Below, in pieces: positions 54,887-64,000 of a stretch of 64,000 bases of DNA (its first letter is position 1; each line of letters starts with the position of its first letter). This stretch comes from Yeosuana sp043876835. GTDB taxonomy: Bacteria; Bacteroidota; Bacteroidia; Flavobacteriales; Flavobacteriaceae. Under the pieces are notes generated by a model, which saw only the letters and a program-made list of their open reading frames with translations, was not told the origin of the DNA and made no database searches. The position numbers and the translations under genes were made by a program. The stretch covers positions 503,914-567,913 of the forward strand of contig NZ_JBAWJZ010000002.1 of NCBI RefSeq assembly GCF_043876835.1, read 5' to 3'.

Positions 54887-56125
54887 CTATTCGTAACGTA
54901 ACGATTCTACAGGGTCTAGCTTGGAAGCTTTAATTGCTGGTAACAATCCAGATAAAATGGCAACTAAAAAGGTAATTGCAAAAGCACTAAACATTGCTAG
55001 CCAAGGCGTTGTGAAATTAAATCCGGCTACAGCCGAAAAAATTAGTCCTAACAATATCCCTAGAATCACTCCTAAAATACCACCAAGTTGGCCAACTATA
55101 ATGGTTTCTATAAAAAACTGAATGGCAATGGTAACCCGTTTGGCACCTAATGCTTTTCTAACACCAATTTCGCGAGTTCTTTCGGTAACAGATACCAACA
55201 TAATATTCATTAATGCTATAGATGACCCAAAAATGGTTATGATGCTTATTACCCAGGCGGCCATATATAAATATTGCGTCATTGAAGCAACCCTGTTAAT
55301 CAAATCTGTACTGTTTTCAATAGCAAAATTATTATCTTCAATAGGGTTTAATTTTCTAATCTTCCTAAAGGTTATAATAGCTTCTTCCTGAGCTGCATCA
55401 AGAAATTCTTTTTTATCAACTTTCACACTTAATCCATAATTAATATTGGCATTTGTAAAAATAGCGCGCGCTTTTTGTATCGGAATTATAACTCTGTAAT
55501 CTTCATTACTTCCTAATCCTGTTTTTTTGGATTCTAAAACTCCAATAACTTTAAATTTACTTCCTCGTACACTAATTGTTTTATTTATTGGATTTAAATT
55601 TTCAAAAAATTTATTATTTAAATCGTTTCCAATGACGCATACATTGTTATTGTTTTCAACATCAAAAAAAGTGAATTCTCTACCAATAGCTATTTTAAGC
55701 CCTGAATTTTGAAAATAATTTTCGTTGGCGCCTAAAACAAGTACATCTGGATCCGTTTTTTTGTTTTCATATTTTATTTCAGCAGAATTTGTTCCTGTAA
55801 AAACCAATGAAATTGACGAAGAAGGAAATTGATATTTTTCAATAAAATCTTTAGTATCAGCATAAGTAATTATAGGATTTTCCTTTTGCCTTTCACCTCC
55901 ATGGCGTCTAACTTCAAATTCATTACGCTGTATATTAAAGGTGTTTGATCCCATTGATGAAAAATCACTCGAGATGGTGTTTTCAAGGGCAGAAATGGCA
56001 CTTAAAATGCCCACAAGCGCCATGATACCAATAGCAATGATTAAAACAGTTAGAATAGTACGTAATATTTGGCTTTTTATAGAATCTATGGCGATTCTAA
56101 TATTTTCTCGTACTAATGAAAACAT
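54887..56125 (-). CDS. MacB-like ABC transporter permease
   Basis: A 412-residue permease with one N-terminal helix (RTILTVLIIAIGIMALVGILSAI), a large periplasmic MacB core domain (about 45-275), and three C-terminal helices with the FtsX-type segment LMNIMLVSVTERTREIGVRKALGAKR. Members of this type pump lipoproteins, peptides or antibiotics when paired with an ATPase. No ATP-binding-cassette gene lies in the window, so the partner is elsewhere or the gene is an orphan. Divergent from hisS. Confidence 0.92.
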   Translation of the reverse strand: MFSLVRENIRIAIDSIKSQILRTILTVLIIAIGIMALVGILSAISALENTISSDFSSMGSNTFNIQRNEFEVRRHGGERQKENPIITYADTKDFIEKYQFPSSSISLVFTGTNSAEIKYENKKTDPDVLVLGANENYFQNSGLKIAIGREFTFFDVENNNNVCVIGNDLNNKFFENLNPINKTISVRGSKFKVIGVLESKKTGLGSNEDYRVIIPIQKARAIFTNANINYGLSVKVDKKEFLDAAQEEAIITFRKIRKLNPIEDNNFAIENSTDLINRVASMTQYLYMAAWVISIITIFGSSIALMNIMLVSVTERTREIGVRKALGAKRVTIAIQFFIETIIVGQLGGILGVILGILLGLIFSAVAGFNFTTPWLAMFSAFAITFLVAILSGLLPAIKASKLDPVESLRYE

Positions 56126-56252
56126 AAATTGGGTTTATAAATTATTTCCTTTTAAGGTTAGACTAACAAAGGGGAATAAAGTTACTATAAATTTTAAAAA
56201 AGGTATCAAGTCACGTTAAAAATTAAGATATTTGTGCTTTAAAAAATTATCA

Positions 56253-57641
56253 ATGGCTCAAAAACCAAGTATTCCTAAAGGCACAAGAGATTTTAACCCA
56301 GAAGAAGTAGCAAAACGAAACTATATTTTTAACACGATTCGTGGTGTGTTTCAAACTTTTGGATTTCAACCTATAGAAACCCCAAGTTTTGAAAACTCTG
56401 AAACTTTAATGGGAAAATATGGTGATGAAGGAGACCGTTTGATTTTTAAGATATTGGATTCGGGTGATTATTTAAGCAAAGTTGATGATGAAATCTATAA
56501 AAATAAAGATTCAAACAAATTAACTTCAAAAATATCTGAAAAGGCTCTACGCTACGATTTAACCGTGCCTTTTGCACGTTATGTAGTTCAACACCAAAAT
56601 GAGATAGAATTCCCGTTTAAGCGTTACCAAATGCAGCCTGTTTGGCGTGCAGACAGACCTCAAAAAGGACGTTTTAGAGAGTTTTATCAGTGTGATGCCG
56701 ATGTAGTTGGGTCACAATCATTATGGCAAGAAGTAGAGTTTGTACAATTATACGATGCGGTTTTTTCTGCCTTAAAATTAGAAGGTGTTACCATTAAAAT
56801 TAACAATAGAAAAATCCTTTCAGGTATTGCTGAAGTTATCGGTGCACAAGATAAATTAATCGATTTTACAGTAGCTCTTGATAAGCTTGATAAAATAGGC
56901 GAGGAGAAGGTTAAAGAAGAAATGTTAAGCAAAGGTATTCCACAGTCTGGAATTGATAAACTCCAACCATTATTTACTTTACAAGGAAGTTTTCAATCGC
57001 AAATTGAAGCTTTAAAAGTGATATTATCAACTTCTGAAGATGGCTTAAAAGGGATTGAAGAATTAGATTTTATTAATACGGCTATTAATTCTTTAGAATT
57101 GAAAACGGCGGCTTTACAACTTGATGTGACTTTGGCTCGTGGTTTAAACTATTATACAGGTGCTATTTTTGAAGTTGCTGCCCCAAAAACCGTACAAATG
57201 GGTTCTATTGGTGGTGGTGGCCGATATGATGATTTAACCGGAATTTTTGGTTTGAATGATGTTAGTGGAGTAGGTATTAGTTTTGGATTAGACCGGATTT
57301 ATTTGGTTTTACAAGAACTTAGTTTGTTTCCAGAAACTATTACAAAAACCATTGATGTATTATTTATAAATTTTGGAGACAAAGAAGCTTTGTTTAGTTT
57401 GAAAGCTATTAAAAAACTACGTGAAAGTGGTATTAATGCTGAATTATATCCTGATGCTGCTAAAATGAAAAAACAAATGATGCATGCTAATAAGAGAAAT
57501 GTTCCATTTGTAGTTTTGGTAGGAGAGCAAGAAATGAATTCGAATACTTATACTTTAAAGAACATGATTTCTGGAGACCAAAATCAAGTAACACTTGATG
57601 AATTGGTAAATCTTATAAAAGAAAAAAGGCCTGAATATTAA
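56253..57641 (+). CDS. hisS: Histidyl-tRNA synthetase
   Basis: Class II aminoacyl-tRNA synthetase charging tRNA-His. About 462 residues. The start at 56253 gives MAQKPSIPKGTRDF; a TTG seven codons upstream is less likely. Motif 1-type region FQPIETPSFENSETL, motif 2 RPQKGRFREFYQCDADVVG, the histidine-specific LARGLNYYTGAIFEV and motif 3 GGGRYDDLTG ... GISFGLDRI are all present. A C-terminal anticodon-binding domain ends the protein. Its terminator overlaps the stop codon. Confidence 0.97.
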   Translation: MAQKPSIPKGTRDFNPEEVAKRNYIFNTIRGVFQTFGFQPIETPSFENSETLMGKYGDEGDRLIFKILDSGDYLSKVDDEIYKNKDSNKLTSKISEKALRYDLTVPFARYVVQHQNEIEFPFKRYQMQPVWRADRPQKGRFREFYQCDADVVGSQSLWQEVEFVQLYDAVFSALKLEGVTIKINNRKILSGIAEVIGAQDKLIDFTVALDKLDKIGEEKVKEEMLSKGIPQSGIDKLQPLFTLQGSFQSQIEALKVILSTSEDGLKGIEELDFINTAINSLELKTAALQLDVTLARGLNYYTGAIFEVAAPKTVQMGSIGGGGRYDDLTGIFGLNDVSGVGISFGLDRIYLVLQELSLFPETITKTIDVLFINFGDKEALFSLKAIKKLRESGINAELYPDAAKMKKQMMHANKRNVPFVVLVGEQEMNSNTYTLKNMISGDQNQVTLDELVNLIKEKRPEY

Positions 57642-57652
57642 TTCAGACCTTT
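57625..57652. terminator. Bidirectional terminator between hisS and the small T9SS gene
   Basis: AAAGGCCTGAAT (57625-57636) and ATTCAGACCTTT (57641-57652) pair with one mismatch over twelve bases. It overlaps the last codons of hisS and serves convergent genes. Confidence 0.7.
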
Positions 57653-57677
57653 AATATTTTACTTTATAAATTAGAGG

Positions 57678-58475
57678 TTAATTTATAACTATTTGTTTAC
57701 TCAAATGACCACCTTCGTCGGTTTCTATCGTTATAATACCGTATTTAGTTTGATTAGTTTGGAACGGAATTTTAATAACTTTGGAATTTACAGAGCTTAA
57801 AGAAAATATTTGTTGTCCTAATAAATTATGCACATTAACGGTTTTAATTATAAATTTATCATGTGTATTTACATATATTTCTTTTGTATTATGTAAATAA
57901 TTTACTTTAATATCTTCTAAACTAATTTCATCGGTTGAAAGACTGTTTTTTGCAAATGAATTGCTTGCATTATCAGTTTTAAAGGCCAAATAAAATCTAT
58001 TTAAATAATCTCCCTTAGCTATATTTGCTGCATAATTTGAATCATTAATTTGGGTATAAGTATCAAGTTGTGAGTCATAAATAAATAAATCAATAGGAGA
58101 GTCAAAATTCTCTAGAGTATCCAGTGAAATTTCAATATTACCATCATTAAACATAAACATACCTAAAGGATATTTTTTTGAATCATCAAAGGCACCAACA
58201 CCTTGAATAACACATTTTAAATCTCCAATCATCCAGTTTAAATCATAAGGATATACATCTTTATTAATAGCATCATAGCCATAATCATAACTATCACTTG
58301 CAGAATTGTCTTTTGTAAATGATAATAGTAAATGTCTTACAAAGCCATTTGGCATTTTAAAATCAATTCTAACTCTTTGAAGATTACTATCAGCATAAGC
58401 TTCTGAAGTATTTGTAAAGCTACTTCCTATGACAAATAATATGCATACCAGGAATAAGTGTATTTTTTTAGTCAT
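57678..58475 (-). CDS. Stand-alone copy of the adhesin C-terminal module with a T9SS sorting-domain-like end
   Basis: A 265-residue exported protein (signal peptide near LFVIGSSFTN). The body and end closely parallel the last ~250 residues of the giant adhesin on the same strand: RVRIDFKMPNGFVRHLLL, SYDYGYDAINKD, VIQGVGAFDDSKKYPLG, GDYLNRFYLAFKT, and a C-terminal domain EDIKVNYLHNTKEIYV ... SKQIVIN. The end lacks a PNP-type start but otherwise resembles type A sorting domains. It is 180 bases downstream of the adhesin gene, behind the adhesin's terminator. Function unknown; duplication of the module is the most likely origin. Confidence 0.82.
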   Translation of the reverse strand: MTKKIHLFLVCILFVIGSSFTNTSEAYADSNLQRVRIDFKMPNGFVRHLLLSFTKDNSASDSYDYGYDAINKDVYPYDLNWMIGDLKCVIQGVGAFDDSKKYPLGMFMFNDGNIEISLDTLENFDSPIDLFIYDSQLDTYTQINDSNYAANIAKGDYLNRFYLAFKTDNASNSFAKNSLSTDEISLEDIKVNYLHNTKEIYVNTHDKFIIKTVNVHNLLGQQIFSLSSVNSKVIKIPFQTNQTKYGIITIETDEGGHLSKQIVIN

Positions 58476-58607
58476 TAGATTTGGGATTTATAATGAGCAT
58501 TTAAAAACTTATGGTAAATATATAAAATAATACACTATTAATCTATAAAAGGTAAATAAAATCGACAAAATGCATAATGTTGTATTTTATGTCTTACTTT
58601 TAAGCAT

Positions 58608-58639
58608 AAAAAAGGTGGATTTTTAAATCCACCTTTTTT
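58608..58639 (-). terminator. Terminator of the giant adhesin gene
   Basis: A perfect 15-base stem (core GGTGGATTT / AAATCCACC with A6/T6 flanks) and two-base loop, 17 bases beyond the adhesin stop codon, symmetric enough to act in both directions. Confidence 0.85.
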
Positions 58640-58655
58640 ACTTGTAATCAATTAA

Positions 58656-61600
58656 TTATTGATTTATAACTACTTTTTTGTTTACAGAACCACTTGTTGT
58701 TAAAACATTTATTATATAACTGCCTTCAGAAACATGACCTATTGGAATCTTCATATCATTTGAGAAAGAAGCTGTATTTGTTGGATTCCAAGCCTTAATG
58801 TTTTGTCCAAGAATATTAACAAGATTCACTTGTTTTACATCAACTCCATTAGTTGTTTTAATATAAATTTCGCCACTATTTTGTAAGTAGTTTACTTGAA
58901 CATGCTCTAAAATTTCATCAGCTACTGAAAGGCTGTTGTTTTTAACAAAAGTTATGAAGAACCTATTTAAATAGTTTCCAACATCAAGTGTTGTTTCGTA
59001 TTTTGAATTTTTCTCATTAATTTTAGTGTATGTTCCTAAAAGGCTATCATATATATAAACTTTGGTATTTGGGTCTAAATTTTCTAATTCAGTAACAGAA
59101 ATTTCAATAGCCCCACCTGTTTTGGAAAATATACCAAGCGGATATTGCTTTGTTTCATTAAAAGCACCTACAGCTTGAATAACATATTTTTCATCATTAA
59201 TCATAAATAGCATGTCATTAGGAAGATTATCAAAAGACTTGGCATCATAACCATAATCAAAGCCATCAGTGGCTTCATTGTCTGATGTAAAAGCCAACAA
59301 TAAATGTCTTCTAGCTCCTTCAGGAGTTTTAAATTGTAGCCTAACACGTTTAATCGCAGTTTCATCAATAGTTGGATTTGAACTGCTTTTCGCAGTTTTT
59401 GATGCAGATGATTTTAAAAACTGAGAGTCATTTGGGTAAGCTTCTGTTTTAAAAAATCTTTGACTATTTTGAAATTTAAGTTCATTTCCAGTTTTATTGG
59501 TGCCAGCTGAATGAACAAAGAAACCTTGAGCTATTGGAATAAAATGACCAGGTCTTAAATTAGAATAACCTTGTCCACTAATATAATAACCGTCCTCAGT
59601 CAATAATGGTGATGTTACAGGCTCAAGGCCACCAGCTAAGGTATATGTAGCATAACCACCTTGATAACCATTTAGTAGATGCGTGTTGTTTGTAGTATAA
59701 TGTATCCAAAAATTAAGTGATCCATCAATACTTCCAGTAGTTCCTGGATTTGCACTACTTGGGTTACCATCTGGATTTAGAGTTGGTATATTATCTTTAA
59801 TAAACTCTCTAGCATCTATGGCTGAAGGATATGGGTTACCAACTAAAGCATCATTTCCAGCGGTAATCGCAGTTTTAATTATATCATTGTTAGGTTTGCC
59901 AATAAACGAATAGTTTTGATAAGAACCAGTTGCACCACTTCCTTTCATAGTATAGCCTAAACCAACTTTAACAGCTGAATATCTATTTAATTTTACCCAT
60001 TTACCATAGGTATTACTTGTATAGTTTTCATAAGAATATAACCAATATTCAGGAATAGATAAAGGACTTGTAGGAGATGCGTCGCGGCCGCTAGCCAACC
60101 AATTTATTACTTTAGGGTTATTAGAATCTGTTCCATCACGGTGGCGCCATTGTATTATAGAAGGCACATTATTGCTAGTTGGGTTTCTTTCTCCAACAGG
60201 GAAACTCCAATAGTTATAATTATATTTATTTACAGTACCTTGTTGATCGCGTTTTAAAAGTCCTGAACTTGTAGGTTCTAAAACACTTTCGTTAAATTGA
60301 ACTGTAGGGTTTCCAAAAGTATTATAACGTTTCTGTACTAATTGAGACTCCCCAACTAAATCCATAAATCCATCAAGTTTTAGGTAATGGGTTACCCACA
60401 AACCTTGACCTGTGTTGGTTTCATCATAAGGAGGTGTAGGGTCTTGAATGGTTAATTCAAATCCATTGTCAACAAAAAGCCCTAAAACTGTTATGTCATT
60501 ATTACCGGATTCTATATTATTTTTTACTTCTACAATATTCCAGTCAATTTTAGTTCCAAACAAGCTACTGTTAGGAGTATACCAAACGGTAGGTTCTGCC
60601 CATGTGTTATTATTATCCCACAACCCATTATTTGCAGATATGTAAGGTAGAGGAGCTGTTTGATCTTGATCAGAATAAATATTGCGTAGTCTACCATTAA
60701 GACTACCTTTAGTTGGGGTTAAATAACCACAATTAATATCCATTCGATAATAACCATCTAAATCTGACCATAGCAATGGATTATCATCTGTTCCATTTTG
60801 ATCAGCATCTTGCCCATGAATCTTTAAAGGAATAATTTCTCCCATCACATCATCACCTCCATCAAGTTTTATTTCCTGATTCATCATTTGGTGAATGTGT
60901 TCAGCATCCAAAGCTTTGTTCCAAATACGTAATTCATCAATCCAACCATGATAATAATTTACAGGTTTATTAGGCGGATTATTTGCTTGATCCATAGCTC
61001 CTAATATGCATTCCATATTATTAGACCCGGGGACACTACCATTGGCACTTGCTCTTTCAACACCATCCAGATATAATTTATATGTACTACCATTAAAAGT
61101 GACTGCAATATGATGCCAAGTAGTAGCATCAATAGCATTACTTGAAATGGAATTAGTATTCCAACGGAATTCTACAGTACTACCATTTAATCTTAAATCG
61201 TATCCTGTTGATAGATCATTGGCATCACGTTTAGATAATAAGCTCTGAGCACCTGTTAAAGAATTTGCCTTTATCCACATTTCAATACTAAATGGCCCTG
61301 TTCTGTCATAATTATCTTTAAATGTTATATAATCATTTACCCCATCAAAATCAATTTGACTACAACTATTTATGGTTACTTGTACATTACTAGCGCAACC
61401 ATTAACAGTCCAGGTTAGTGTGTAGGTACCAGGTTCACCGGTAAATATGGCATTAGGATCATTCACATCAGAAAATGAATAGGAACCGGTACCACATGCT
61501 GAAGGAGCTGAAGTTACACTCCAAGTTCCAATTTCACCAGTGCCTGGATAATCAGGTGAGATAGGTGCAATATTTGGTACTTTATAATTGTTATTCCAAA

Positions 61601-64000
61601 CGCCATTATCATAATTTTGTTGTGCTGTTAAGCTGTTGTCATAGGCATGAAGTGTAACCGTATCTTCGCCACACTCGTTAACAATAGGAACAATATTTTC
61701 ACCGGCATATGATAATGTGGCTTCTACAGTGATAAATTGTGTTCCAGAATTGTCCTCACTTCTACAACCATTAATTAATGAAGTAGCACCATAATTTTGA
61801 ACACCAGGGGTGACGGGTTGGATGTTTACAGAAGAACCTGTGGTAACTACTGTACCAAAATTATCTGTCCACTGAATAACTTCATCAACAGGGCGATTTG
61901 GAATTTGAACATTATCCAGTGCCCAAGAGCTTCCTGTTGAACCACCACCTTCAAAAGTAAATCGGACTCTTAGGTTTGACAATCCAACATAGTTTTGAAG
62001 ATCAATTGAAATGGGAACAAAATTAGCCATATGTGTACCAGCCCCAGAAGTAGAAGGTCCAGTAAAATTATGTGGTTGACCATCAAAGGTATTTATGCCA
62101 GGATCTAAAACTGTATCATAGGTATTACCACCATCAACAGAAAACTCTACTTTTATATAAGCTCCGGCTTCTAAATAATAAGCTGTATCAAACATTAGAG
62201 TAGCCTCTGTTAACCCATAGAGACTAAAAATTGGAGTTTCAAGAGTAGACCAAGTATTATTCCATGGTTGACCATTTCTTTTAATAGATGGGTCAGTTAA
62301 ATCACCATGTACAATAATATATTTTGGTTGAGCGGCATTGTATAATATGCCATTCATATTTCTTCCTCCATTCTGGTTTGTCACTTCAGCCCATATATAA
62401 TTTTTTTCATTACTATTGCTGGCAGGTAGTTTCCAATTATCAATACCATTTATTCTCCAATCTTCAGGGTTTGCAATTTGGAATAAACCTCCTTCATTTA
62501 TGTCAGATCCTACACCGTATTGACTTTCAACTTGAACTAATACAGATTCTCCTAAACATATAGTTGTGTCTGGATTATTAATAATTGTTGGTGGTATATC
62601 TGGTGGTATTACAGATATAATTGCAACAGGGGAAAACCCTAAACAGTCACCTACATCAATAACAGTTCGTACAAGTGTAGTTACCTGAACATCAACAAGA
62701 GTATAGGTCAAAGTTGTGTTAATTGTCCCTGTTAAAGTAGACCAAGTAACCCCACCATTGGTTGAATATTCCCATCGGTTTATATCATCGGTTAGTGCCG
62801 GGTCAATACCTGATAAATTAAGTTCTACATCTTGAGCTATGGTATTTCCGTTACTATCCACAGGGCAAGCAGTTAATTCAATAATATCAGAAGCATCGGC
62901 TGATGTTTCAGTCATCATATTCCATCCGGTAAGTATACCACTATTAATAGTTGGTGCATTTACAGTAATGATGGTTTGGCAAGTATCAAAATTATCTTGA
63001 CTATCGGTAACAGTTAATGTAACTGTATTGGTGCCAATATCATTACAGCCAAAAGTATATCTATCTAAACTAAGTAAGGGTGTTAAATCACAATTGTCTG
63101 CAGAACCATCATCTATTTGGTCTGCTGTAATAGTAGCTTCCCCTGTTATACTATCTAAAGTGATAGTAAGGGTATAAGGGGCAATACAGTTTACTACAGG
63201 AGGGATAGCATCATTAACAGTGATAGTTTGTGTTACATTGATGCTGTTATTTGCATTGTCGGTTACACTGTAAATTCTGGTCACTATTACTGGACATGAA
63301 CCTGAAGGTGTATCACTAACCCAAGCCACTACAGGGCTAGCTGTACAGTTATCAGCTTCATCAATTACCACTGTAATGTCTGGATCTGGTGCTGAGCCAG
63401 AGGCAGTAATAGGAGCAGGATTTGAAGCTGTTGGATATTCATTATCCACTACTGTGACGATTTGATTACAAGGAATAGATATATTTCCTTTTTCGTCTGT
63501 TGCGGTCCAAACAACAGTTGTGTTTCCAACACTAAATATATATGTGGCAGGGTTAATAATAACCCCACCTATCTTAGCGGTAATTATTACATTACCGGAA
63601 GATGAGCAATTATCGGAAACTGTTGGTGTTCCTATGTTTGCTGTTGTTGTACAGTTTCCTGTACCGTCATCAGATGTGTTTACTGTGATGTTAGCAGGAC
63701 AAGTTATAGTTGGAGGCGTAGTATCGTTTACGGTTACGGTTTGGTCACAAGTAGCTGTTAGGCCCGCGTTATCGGTTACGGTCCAAGTAACAATAGTAGC
63801 TCCTAGCGGGAAAGTAGCCGGAGCATTATTGGTTACAGAAGCCACCCCGCAGTTATCTGCAGTAGTAGGCGAACCAAGCGCCACACCAGTAGCCTCACAA
63901 GAAGCATTGGCGCTGACAGTTACGTTAGCAGGACAAGTTATAGTTGGAGGCGTAGTATCGTTTACGGTTACGGTTTGGTCACAAGTAGCTGTTAGGCCCG
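58656..64000 (-). CDS. Giant secreted HYR/LamG adhesin with T9SS type A-like end (5' end off the window)
   Basis: At least 1780 codons; the reading frame stays open through base 64000, so the start is beyond the edge (an internal GTG at 63884 is not a credible start). In reading order: HYR-type repeats (TPPTITCPANITV, DNAGLTATCDQTVTVND); Ig-like regions; a MAM-like jellyroll around 61.9-62.5 kb (MFDTAYYLEAGAYIKVEFS, GSSWALDNVQIPN); a LamG/concanavalin-like domain around 60.9-61.35 kb (IDFDGVNDYITF, FSIEMWIKANS, TWHHIAVTFNGSTYKLYLDG); a long region ending with the module shared with the small neighbour; and a sorting domain ending VNKKVVINQ. Expected to be a T9SS-secreted surface adhesin. Ligand unknown. 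Confidence 0.88.
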   Translation of the reverse strand, partial: GLTATCDQTVTVNDTTPPTITCPANVTVSANASCEATGVALGSPTTADNCGVASVTNNAPATFPLGATIVTWTVTDNAGLTATCDQTVTVNDTTPPTITCPANITVNTSDDGTGNCTTTANIGTPTVSDNCSSSGNVIITAKIGGVIINPATYIFSVGNTTVVWTATDEKGNISIPCNQIVTVVDNEYPTASNPAPITASGSAPDPDITVVIDEADNCTASPVVAWVSDTPSGSCPVIVTRIYSVTDNANNSINVTQTITVNDAIPPVVNCIAPYTLTITLDSITGEATITADQIDDGSADNCDLTPLLSLDRYTFGCNDIGTNTVTLTVTDSQDNFDTCQTIITVNAPTINSGILTGWNMMTETSADASDIIELTACPVDSNGNTIAQDVELNLSGIDPALTDDINRWEYSTNGGVTWSTLTGTINTTLTYTLVDVQVTTLVRTVIDVGDCLGFSPVAIISVIPPDIPPTIINNPDTTICLGESVLVQVESQYGVGSDINEGGLFQIANPEDWRINGIDNWKLPASNSNEKNYIWAEVTNQNGGRNMNGILYNAAQPKYIIVHGDLTDPSIKRNGQPWNNTWSTLETPIFSLYGLTEATLMFDTAYYLEAGAYIKVEFSVDGGNTYDTVLDPGINTFDGQPHNFTGPSTSGAGTHMANFVPISIDLQNYVGLSNLRVRFTFEGGGSTGSSWALDNVQIPNRPVDEVIQWTDNFGTVVTTGSSVNIQPVTPGVQNYGATSLINGCRSEDNSGTQFITVEATLSYAGENIVPIVNECGEDTVTLHAYDNSLTAQQNYDNGVWNNNYKVPNIAPISPDYPGTGEIGTWSVTSAPSACGTGSYSFSDVNDPNAIFTGEPGTYTLTWTVNGCASNVQVTINSCSQIDFDGVNDYITFKDNYDRTGPFSIEMWIKANSLTGAQSLLSKRDANDLSTGYDLRLNGSTVEFRWNTNSISSNAIDATTWHHIAVTFNGSTYKLYLDGVERASANGSVPGSNNMECILGAMDQANNPPNKPVNYYHGWIDELRIWNKALDAEHIHQMMNQEIKLDGGDDVMGEIIPLKIHGQDADQNGTDDNPLLWSDLDGYYRMDINCGYLTPTKGSLNGRLRNIYSDQDQTAPLPYISANNGLWDNNNTWAEPTVWYTPNSSLFGTKIDWNIVEVKNNIESGNNDITVLGLFVDNGFELTIQDPTPPYDETNTGQGLWVTHYLKLDGFMDLVGESQLVQKRYNTFGNPTVQFNESVLEPTSSGLLKRDQQGTVNKYNYNYWSFPVGERNPTSNNVPSIIQWRHRDGTDSNNPKVINWLASGRDASPTSPLSIPEYWLYSYENYTSNTYGKWVKLNRYSAVKVGLGYTMKGSGATGSYQNYSFIGKPNNDIIKTAITAGNDALVGNPYPSAIDAREFIKDNIPTLNPDGNPSSANPGTTGSIDGSLNFWIHYTTNNTHLLNGYQGGYATYTLAGGLEPVTSPLLTEDGYYISGQGYSNLRPGHFIPIAQGFFVHSAGTNKTGNELKFQNSQRFFKTEAYPNDSQFLKSSASKTAKSSSNPTIDETAIKRVRLQFKTPEGARRHLLLAFTSDNEATDGFDYGYDAKSFDNLPNDMLFMINDEKYVIQAVGAFNETKQYPLGIFSKTGGAIEISVTELENLDPNTKVYIYDSLLGTYTKINEKNSKYETTLDVGNYLNRFFITFVKNNSLSVADEILEHVQVNYLQNSGEIYIKTTNGVDVKQVNLVNILGQNIKAWNPTNTASFSNDMKIPIGHVSEGSYIINVLTTSGSVNKKVVINQ
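63690..63766 (-). repeat. 77-base identical repeat unit of the HYR array, inner copy
   Basis: Bases 63690-63766 are identical to 63924-64000. The offset of 234 bases equals 78 codons, one HYR domain. The right-hand copy is cut by the window edge, so true identity may be longer. Further HYR units inward have diverged. Confidence 0.9.
63924..64000 (-). repeat. 77-base identical repeat unit of the HYR array, outer copy (cut by window edge)
   Basis: Identical to 63690-63766. Bounded on its left by a mismatch and on its right by the end of the window. Confidence 0.9.

Noticed and set aside
54887..56125. MacB permease as part of a local efflux operon
   Set aside because: Its neighbours are an unknown DUF protein and hisS, both on the opposite strand, and no ATPase or membrane-fusion protein is present.
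58608..58639. The perfect inverted repeat as a mobile-element terminal repeat
   Set aside because: It is at terminator distance from a stop codon, has A/T runs, and no transposase or partner repeat is nearby.
60084..60095. A GC-rich block with overlapping NotI- and NheI-type recognition sites (GCGGCCGCTAGC), reminiscent of a cloning vector
   Set aside because: It lies in frame inside the adhesin, coding WLASGRDASP in the middle of a normal beta-rich region, with no vector sequence on either side.
63884..63884. Start of the adhesin gene at a GTG at 63884
   Set aside because: The same frame stays open to base 64000 and encodes another HYR unit, so this GTG is internal.
1..64000. tRNA, rRNA or CRISPR genes
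   Set aside because: Reading the intergenic gaps showed no cloverleaf, no rRNA-like stretch and no regularly spaced repeats.

Overview
This is a chromosomal stretch from a member of the Bacteroidota, almost certainly a Flavobacteriaceae species. The evidence is strong AT bias, several upstream sites of the Bacteroidota promoter form TTG-N19/20-TAnnTTTG, secreted proteins with type IX secretion (T9SS) sorting domains of both type A and the gliding-motility type B, an Oar-like TonB-dependent receptor, tandem DUF349 and DUF368 proteins, and an OstA-like protein of the kind flavobacteria carry. I see no rRNA, tRNA, CRISPR array, prophage or insertion sequence. Most of the window is conserved housekeeping sequence with accessory cassettes between.

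Layout, left to right. 0-6.3 kb: a secreted M43-type metalloprotease (minus strand), HMG-CoA lyase, a porin / FMN-binding / membrane-protein trio that looks like a small redox unit, and guaB. 6.3-12.1 kb: a truncated DUF1003 gene and a small orphan gene (minus strand), then a tight operon of three parvulin/SurA-type envelope chaperones and a MoxR ATPase. 12.1-12.7 kb: the only long gene-free gap, which holds the decayed C-terminal end of an acyltransferase. 12.7-21.6 kb: aconitase, mazG, a very AT-rich surface-glycan cassette (FAD oxidoreductase overlapping a GT-C glycosyltransferase) and a C-type-lectin protein with a type B sorting domain. 21.6-37 kb: a long minus-strand block with a HAD phosphatase, a DUF349 protein, aroE, two DUF368 lipid-carrier translocase paralogues, a TPR protein, a class III aminotransferase, an OstA-like protein with an unusual C-terminal extension, purA, a Fur-family regulator, rel and rdgB. 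37-44.1 kb: an M1 peptidase, a five-domain beta/gamma-crystallin protein, and an accessory run of a Pr6Pr membrane protein, META-domain lipoproteins, a probable broken gene and a channel-like membrane protein. 44.1-57.6 kb: rlmH, nadC, a YihY/BrkB protein, priA, a LytTR regulator, the rpsF-rpsR-rplI operon, an Oar-like receptor, a DUF6495-type protein, a MacB-like permease and hisS. 57.7-64 kb: a small T9SS protein, then a giant HYR/LamG adhesin with a type A sorting domain that runs off the right edge. The small protein is a stand-alone copy of the adhesin's C-terminal module.

Shared roles: envelope biogenesis recurs throughout (parvulin chaperones, OstA-like protein, DUF368 translocases, glycan enzymes), together with a sizeable surface/secreted proteome (M43 protease, lectin, crystallin protein, Oar receptor, HYR adhesin) and stringent-response and purine control (guaB, purA, rel, mazG, rdgB). 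The most unusual items are the flavin-redox trio, the five-domain crystallin protein, the OstA C-terminal fusion, the META lipoprotein cluster, and the adhesin with its stand-alone module copy. All functions are inferred from reading protein sequence; no database search was run.
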